From positions 1-9,088 of the forward strand of contig JAEKLK010000237.1 in the NCBI GenBank assembly GCA_019509895.1: a DNA stretch of 9,088 bases, read 5' to 3'. How positions within the stretch are numbered: position 1 is the stretch's first letter; each line of letters opens with the position of its first letter. The translations under genes and the position numbers were made by a program. The DNA comes from Betaproteobacteria bacterium. Lineage in GTDB: Bacteria > Pseudomonadota > Gammaproteobacteria > Burkholderiales > SG8-39. This document shows positions 6,121-9,088 of this stretch, one piece after another. The notes below the pieces were generated by a model. That model was not told the origin of the DNA, made no database searches, and worked only from the letters and a program-made list of their open reading frames with translations.

Positions 6121-6879
6121 GTGGGTCTCGCCAAGCGTGTGATTCCCTGCCTCGACGTGACCGCCGGCCGGGTCGTGAAAGGCGTCAACTTCGTCGGGCT
6201 GCGCGATGCCGGCGACCCCGTGGAAATCGCCGCCCGATACGATAGCGACGGCGCGGACGAGCTGTGCTTTCTCGATATCACCGCGAGCTCGGATGAGCGC
6301 GACATCCTGCTGCACGTCATCGAAGCGGTCGCCGCGCAGGTGTTCATCCCGCTTACCGTCGGCGGCGGCGTGCGCAGCGTTGCCGATGTGCGGCGCCTGC
6401 TGAATGCCGGCGCCGACAAGGTCTCGATCAACACCGCCGCGGTGCAATCGCCCGAGCTCGTGCGCCAGGCGTCGAGCATCGTCGGCGCGCAGTGCATCGT
6501 CGTGGCGATCGACGCCAAGCGCAGCGGCGCGGGCTGGGAGGTCTACACGCACGGCGGACGCCGCGCCACGGGCCTCGACGCGGTGCAGTGGGCGCAACGC
6601 ATGTCGGCCGCCGGCGCGGGCGAAATCCTGCTGACCAGCATGGACCGCGACGGCACGCGCGACGGCTTCGACGTCGAGCTCACCCGCGCGGTGTCGCGGG
6701 CGGTGAGCGTGCCGGTGATCGCCTCCGGCGGCGCCGGCAATCTCGAGCACCTCGCGCAGGGCGTGCTGGAGGGAAGCGCCGATGCCGTGCTGGCGGCCAG
6801 CATTTTTCACTTCGGCGAGTACAGCGTGCGCGAAGCCAAGGCGCATATGAAGCGGCGCGGCATCGAGATACGGGAATGA
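6121..6879 (+). CDS. hisF: Imidazole glycerol phosphate synthase, cyclase subunit (HisF)
   Basis: HisF is a (beta-alpha)8-barrel partner of HisH. With ammonia from HisH it converts PRFAR to imidazole-glycerol phosphate and AICAR, and the AICAR returns to purine synthesis. The 252-aa product starts with GTG, 2 nt after the hisA stop, and reads A-K-R-V-I-P-C-L-D-V (4-13). The catalytic aspartates are Asp12 (C-L-D-V) and Asp131 (A-I-D-A-K). Other family motifs are V-G-G-G-V-R (80-85), T-H-G-G-R (143-147) and A-S-G-G-A-G (201-206). Its barrel resembles that of HisA, as expected from the shared ancestry of the two families. The frame is open far upstream inside hisA, but similarity begins only here. 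The stop overlaps hisI as ATGA. Confidence 0.97.
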   Translation: MGLAKRVIPCLDVTAGRVVKGVNFVGLRDAGDPVEIAARYDSDGADELCFLDITASSDERDILLHVIEAVAAQVFIPLTVGGGVRSVADVRRLLNAGADKVSINTAAVQSPELVRQASSIVGAQCIVVAIDAKRSGAGWEVYTHGGRRATGLDAVQWAQRMSAAGAGEILLTSMDRDGTRDGFDVELTRAVSRAVSVPVIASGGAGNLEHLAQGVLEGSADAVLAASIFHFGEYSVREAKAHMKRRGIEIRE

Positions 6880-7259
6880 GCTGGCTCGACGAAGTGCCCT
6901 GGGGCGCGGACGGGTTGATCGCCGCCGTGGCGCAGGACGCGGCGAGCGGCCGCGTCCTCACGGTCGCGTGGATGAATCGCGAGGCGCTCAAGCAAACCGC
7001 CGAGAAAGGCGAGGCGGTGTACTGGTCGCGCTCGCGCCGCAGGCTCTGGCGCAAGGGAGAGGAATCTGGCCACGTGCAGAAGCTGCGCGAGCTGCGCCTG
7101 GATTGCGATGCCGATGCGGTGCTGCTGAAGGTCGAGCAGGCCGGTGGCATCGCCTGCCACACGGGGCGCGAGAGCTGCTTCTATCGCAAACTCGAGGACG
7201 CGAGCTGGGTGACGACCGATCCGGTGCTCAAGGATCCGGCCGTCATCTACAAGAAATGA
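6876..7259 (+). CDS. hisI: Phosphoribosyl-AMP cyclohydrolase (HisI)
   Basis: HisI opens the purine ring of phosphoribosyl-AMP to give ProFAR, the third step of the pathway. The 127-aa product is the cyclohydrolase alone. It shows A-W-M-N (31-34), Y-W-S-R-S-R (49-54) and W-R-K-G-E-E-S-G-H (58-66). The metal-binding D-C-D-A-D (76-80) and the C-H-T-G-R-x-S-C-F motif (94-102) are also present. Cys77, Cys94 and Cys101 correspond to the known zinc ligands. It is joined to hisF and hisE by ATGA overlaps. Separate hisI and hisE genes side by side are usual in alpha- and betaproteobacteria, whereas enterobacteria have a fused hisIE. Confidence 0.96.
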   Translation: MSWLDEVPWGADGLIAAVAQDAASGRVLTVAWMNREALKQTAEKGEAVYWSRSRRRLWRKGEESGHVQKLRELRLDCDADAVLLKVEQAGGIACHTGRESCFYRKLEDASWVTTDPVLKDPAVIYKK

Positions 7260-7585
7260 AGCCGGGCCTCTACGAGGCGCTGGAGCGCATCGCCGCGACG
7301 ATCGACCAGCGAAAGGCCGCCGATCCGTCGAAGTCGTACGTCGCCGCGCTTTTCGCCAAGGGCGACGACGCGATGCTGAAGAAGATCGGCGAGGAAGCGA
7401 CCGAGACTGTGCTCGCGGCGAAGAGCGGCGATCGTCTCGCGCTGGTGCGCGAGACGGCGGACCTCTGGTTTCATTGCCTCGTCGTGCTCGCGCGCCACGG
7501 CCTCGGACCCGCCGACGTACTGGCGGAGTTGCATCGCCGCGAGGGCATCTCGGGCGTCGATGAGAAAGCGGGGCGCAAGCCATGA
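7256..7585 (+). CDS. hisE: Phosphoribosyl-ATP pyrophosphatase (HisE)
   Basis: HisE removes pyrophosphate from phosphoribosyl-ATP to give phosphoribosyl-AMP, the second step, and belongs to the all-helical MazG-like superfamily. The 109-aa product has the expected conserved acidic residues: K-I-G-E-E-A-T-E (43-50) and E-T-A-D-L-W-F-H (66-73). These correspond to the magnesium-binding ExxE and ExxD patterns. S-Y-V-A-A-L-F-A-K-G (27-36) is also typical. The start is the ATG in the ATGA overlap with hisI. The frame stays open upstream to 6968, but that part lies inside hisI. The stop overlaps the hinT start in the same manner, so translation of hinT is probably coupled to that of the his genes. 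Confidence 0.95.
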   Translation: MKPGLYEALERIAATIDQRKAADPSKSYVAALFAKGDDAMLKKIGEEATETVLAAKSGDRLALVRETADLWFHCLVVLARHGLGPADVLAELHRREGISGVDEKAGRKP

Positions 7586-7938
7586 ATGACCCGAATTGCA
7601 TCTTTTGCAATATCGCCAAGGGCCTCATCCCGGCGAAGAAGCTGCACGACGACGAGGACCTGATGGCGTTCCACGACATCCGGCCGCAGGCGCCGGTGCA
7701 CTTCCTGCTCGTGCCGAAGGCGCACATCGTGTCGCTCTACGAGGCAACCGCTGAGCACCAGGCGGTGTTCGGCAAGATGCTGACGATGACGGGCCGACTG
7801 GCGCGCGAGGCGGGCGCGAGCGACGGCTTCCGCACCATCATCAACAACGGCCGAGTGGGACATCAGGAGGTGTATCATGTTCACATGCACGTCCTCGGCG
7901 GCCCCGAGCCACTGGGCCCCATGCTCTTGAGGAAGTAA
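7582..7938 (+). CDS. hinT: Histidine-triad nucleotide-binding protein (HinT-type HIT protein)
   Basis: This is a member of the HIT family, branch I (HinT), whose characterised members hydrolyse purine-nucleoside phosphoramidates and aminoacyl-adenylates. The 118-aa product has C-I-F-C (6-9) at the N-terminus. At the C-terminus it has the triad H-V-H-M-H (99-103) followed by V-L-G-G, with the middle histidine (His101) the expected nucleophile. I-I-N-N-G (86-90) and G-H-Q-E-V-Y-H (93-99) complete the family pattern. It follows hisE with an ATGA overlap, so it is likely co-transcribed and co-translated with the his genes. No histidine-pathway role is established for it. The cellular substrate is uncertain. 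Confidence 0.95.
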   Translation: MNDPNCIFCNIAKGLIPAKKLHDDEDLMAFHDIRPQAPVHFLLVPKAHIVSLYEATAEHQAVFGKMLTMTGRLAREAGASDGFRTIINNGRVGHQEVYHVHMHVLGGPEPLGPMLLRK

Positions 7939-7954
7939 GTCGAGGAAGCAAAGC

Positions 7955-7960
7955 AAGGAG
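7955..7960 (+). promoter_or_regulatory. Strong ribosome binding site of tatA
   Basis: AAGGAG lies 8 nt before the tatA ATG in the 30-nt hinT-tatA gap. It is the best Shine-Dalgarno match in the window, consistent with a high demand for TatA. Confidence 0.85.
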
Positions 7961-7968
7961 ACACGCAA

Positions 7969-8202
7969 ATGGGTTCCCTCAGCATTTGGCACTGGCTCAT
8001 CGTCCTGGTGATCGTGATGCTGATCTTCGGTACGAAGAAGCTGCGCAACATCGGCACTGATCTCGGCGGCGCGGTACGCGGCTTCAAGGATGGCATGCGC
8101 GAGGGCAGCGACAAGGGCGCCGAGACGGCCCCGGCGGCGCCGCAGGTCACCGGCAAGACCGTCGACGCCGAGGTTCGCTCGAAGACCGAGCACAAGGCCT
8201 GA
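7969..8202 (+). CDS. tatA: Twin-arginine translocase subunit TatA
   Basis: TatA is the pore-forming, most abundant subunit of the Tat system, which exports folded proteins across the inner membrane. The 77-aa product has a short N-terminus (M-G-S-L-S-I-W-H-W), one membrane helix (about residues 5-20) and the hinge F-G-T-K-K-L (20-25). An amphipathic helix containing G-F-K-D-G-M (38-43) follows, then an unstructured Ala/Thr/charged tail. Phe20, Gly21 and Phe39, important in E. coli TatA, are conserved. The SIW and FGTKKL pattern marks it as TatA rather than TatB. It is preceded by a strong ribosome site and followed by an intrinsic terminator, so part of its mRNA probably ends before tatB. Confidence 0.96.
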   Translation: MGSLSIWHWLIVLVIVMLIFGTKKLRNIGTDLGGAVRGFKDGMREGSDKGAETAPAAPQVTGKTVDAEVRSKTEHKA

Positions 8203-8220
8203 GGATCCGCGCGATCCGGC

Positions 8221-8244
8221 AAAGGCGCCCGCGGGCGCCTTTTT
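8221..8244 (+). terminator. Intrinsic terminator between tatA and tatB
   Basis: A perfect 10-base inverted repeat, AAAGGCGCCC (8221-8230) with GGGCGCCTTT (8233-8242), has only GC between the arms. In practice it forms a 9-bp stem with a CGCG loop. The right arm runs into five T residues (8240-8244). It lies 18 nt after the tatA stop and 11 nt before the tatB ATG. A smaller inverted repeat, GGATC/GATCC at 8203-8217, lies just upstream. Its position inside the operon suggests partial termination. Confidence 0.85.
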
Positions 8245-8255
8245 AGTCTCTAGCA

Positions 8256-8618
8256 ATGTTCGATATCGGTTTCTCGGAGCTGCTGGTCATCGGCGTCGTG
8301 GCGCTGATCGTCATCGGGCCGCAGAAGTTGCCGCGCGTCGCGCGCACCGCCGGCCACCTGCTCGGCCGCCTGCAGCGCTATGTCGCTGACGTGAAGGCCG
8401 ACATCAATCGCGAGATCGAGCTCGAGGAGCTACGCAAGATGCGCGATTCCATGCATCAGGCGGCGAGCGAGATGCAGAAGGCGGCGAGCGACGTGCAGTC
8501 CTCGGTCGATAGCGAGCTCGCCAAGACTGCGGACGAGCTCAACAAGGCCGTTGCCGGCGCGCCGCCGCCCGAAGCGCCCGCGGCCGAGGCGCCGAAGCAA
8601 GAACCCAAGCAGGCATGA
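8256..8618 (+). CDS. tatB: Twin-arginine translocase subunit TatB
   Basis: TatB forms the receptor complex with TatC that binds twin-arginine signal peptides. The 120-aa product starts M-F-D-I-G-F-S-E-L-L, nearly identical to well-studied TatB proteins. Glu8 lies in the membrane segment (about 6-20), followed by the G-P hinge (21-22) and an amphipathic helix (about 23-60). A long charged helix with heptad-like spacing extends to about 98, and a Pro/Ala-rich tail ends the protein. ATG 8256 gives this exact N-terminus. No Shine-Dalgarno is visible before it, and a terminator ends 11 nt upstream, both consistent with low output. The stop overlaps tatC by ATGA. Confidence 0.96.
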   Translation: MFDIGFSELLVIGVVALIVIGPQKLPRVARTAGHLLGRLQRYVADVKADINREIELEELRKMRDSMHQAASEMQKAASDVQSSVDSELAKTADELNKAVAGAPPPEAPAAEAPKQEPKQA

Positions 8619-9088
8619 CCGATCAGGAAAGTTTCATCTCGCACCTGATCGAGCTGCGCCAGCGGCTCATTCGTGCCGCAGCTGCGGTGCTCGCTCTTTT
8701 CGTGCTGCTCTTTGTCTGGCCGGGCTCGGGCACCATCTACGACCTGCTGGCGGCGCCGCTCATGAGCGCCCTGCCCGAAGGCGCGAAGATGATCGCCACC
8801 GGCGTGATCACGCCATTCATGGTGCCGGTGAAGGTCACCGCGCTCGCCGCTTTCCTGATCGCCCTGCCATACGTTCTTTACCAGGCGTGGGCGTTCGTCG
8901 CCCCCGGCCTCTACGAGCACGAAAGGCGCTTCGCCCTGCCGCTCGTGGTCGCGAGCACGATGCTATTTCTCGCCGGCGTCGGCTTCTGCTACTTCTTCGT
9001 TTTCCAGAAGGTGTTCAGCTTCATCCACGGCTTCGCGCCGAAGTCGATCACGCCGGCGCCGGACATCGAGGCCTATTTCAGCTTCGTC
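8615..9088 (+). CDS. tatC: Twin-arginine translocase subunit TatC (3' end outside window)
   Basis: TatC is the polytopic inner-membrane protein that recognises the twin-arginine signal peptide. The first 158 codons are present and open to the window edge; the family is usually about 250 residues. The N-terminal cytoplasmic motif S-H-L-I-E-L-R-Q-R-L (9-18) includes Glu13 and Arg15, matching the signal-binding Glu15 and Arg17 of E. coli. Hydrophobic helices lie at about 20-35, 74-95 and 108-131. The first cytoplasmic loop carries P-G-L-Y-E-H-E-R-R (97-105), with Glu103 at the known signal-contact position. The last visible residues, I-E-A-Y-F-S-F-V, match the start of the next conserved block. 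The start codon overlaps the tatB stop as ATGA, so TatB and TatC are probably translated in a fixed ratio. Confidence 0.95.
   Translation, partial: MTDQESFISHLIELRQRLIRAAAAVLALFVLLFVWPGSGTIYDLLAAPLMSALPEGAKMIATGVITPFMVPVKVTALAAFLIALPYVLYQAWAFVAPGLYEHERRFALPLVVASTMLFLAGVGFCYFFVFQKVFSFIHGFAPKSITPAPDIEAYFSFV

Noticed and set aside
1..9088. A hidden new defence, mobile or biosynthetic system
   Set aside because: Every stretch beyond 60 bases is covered by a recognised housekeeping gene. There are no integrase, transposase, repeat-array or unassigned open frames with independent support on either strand.

Overview
This is an ordinary, highly conserved chromosomal locus from a high-GC Betaproteobacterium, probably of the Burkholderiales/Rhodocyclales/Nitrosomonadales breadth; I cannot place it lower. 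All genes read on the plus strand. The order murA, hisG, hisD, hisC, hisB, hisH, hisA, hisF, hisI, hisE, hinT, tatA, tatB, tatC is a known betaproteobacterial arrangement. Short HisG, monofunctional HisB and separate hisI and hisE also fit that group, unlike the fused hisB and hisIE of E. coli. I see no mobile element, CRISPR array, tRNA or rRNA, and no undescribed system.

Region 1 (1-1083) is the one abnormal part. It is murA, the first committed step of peptidoglycan synthesis, but in rearranged form. Bases 1-71 are a 66/71 match to 647-717 inside the same gene and are joined in frame to the N-terminal half of MurA. About 100 bases in the middle of the gene are also missing at about position 446, which shifts the frame. 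MurA is normally essential, so the likeliest explanation is a chimeric or strain-mixed assembly near a contig edge. A genuine duplication plus deletion is the alternative.

Region 2 (1084-1137) is a short gap with a textbook UUCG-loop intrinsic terminator that ends 8 nt before the hisG start codon.

Region 3 (1138-7585) holds nine his genes, tightly packed. Together they encode nearly the whole route from ATP and PRPP to histidine. HisG makes PR-ATP, HisE and HisI convert it to ProFAR, HisA isomerises it, and HisH/HisF make IGP and AICAR. HisB dehydrates IGP, HisC transaminates, and HisD carries out the last two oxidations. Missing from the window are HisZ, which short HisG needs, and a histidinol-phosphate phosphatase. 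Both must be encoded elsewhere.

Region 4 (7582-9088) has hinT, joined to hisE by an ATGA overlap, and then the twin-arginine translocase genes tatA, tatB and a tatC cut by the window end. A second strong terminator lies between tatA and tatB. With the strong tatA ribosome site and no visible tatB site, it suggests how TatA could be made in excess over TatB and TatC.
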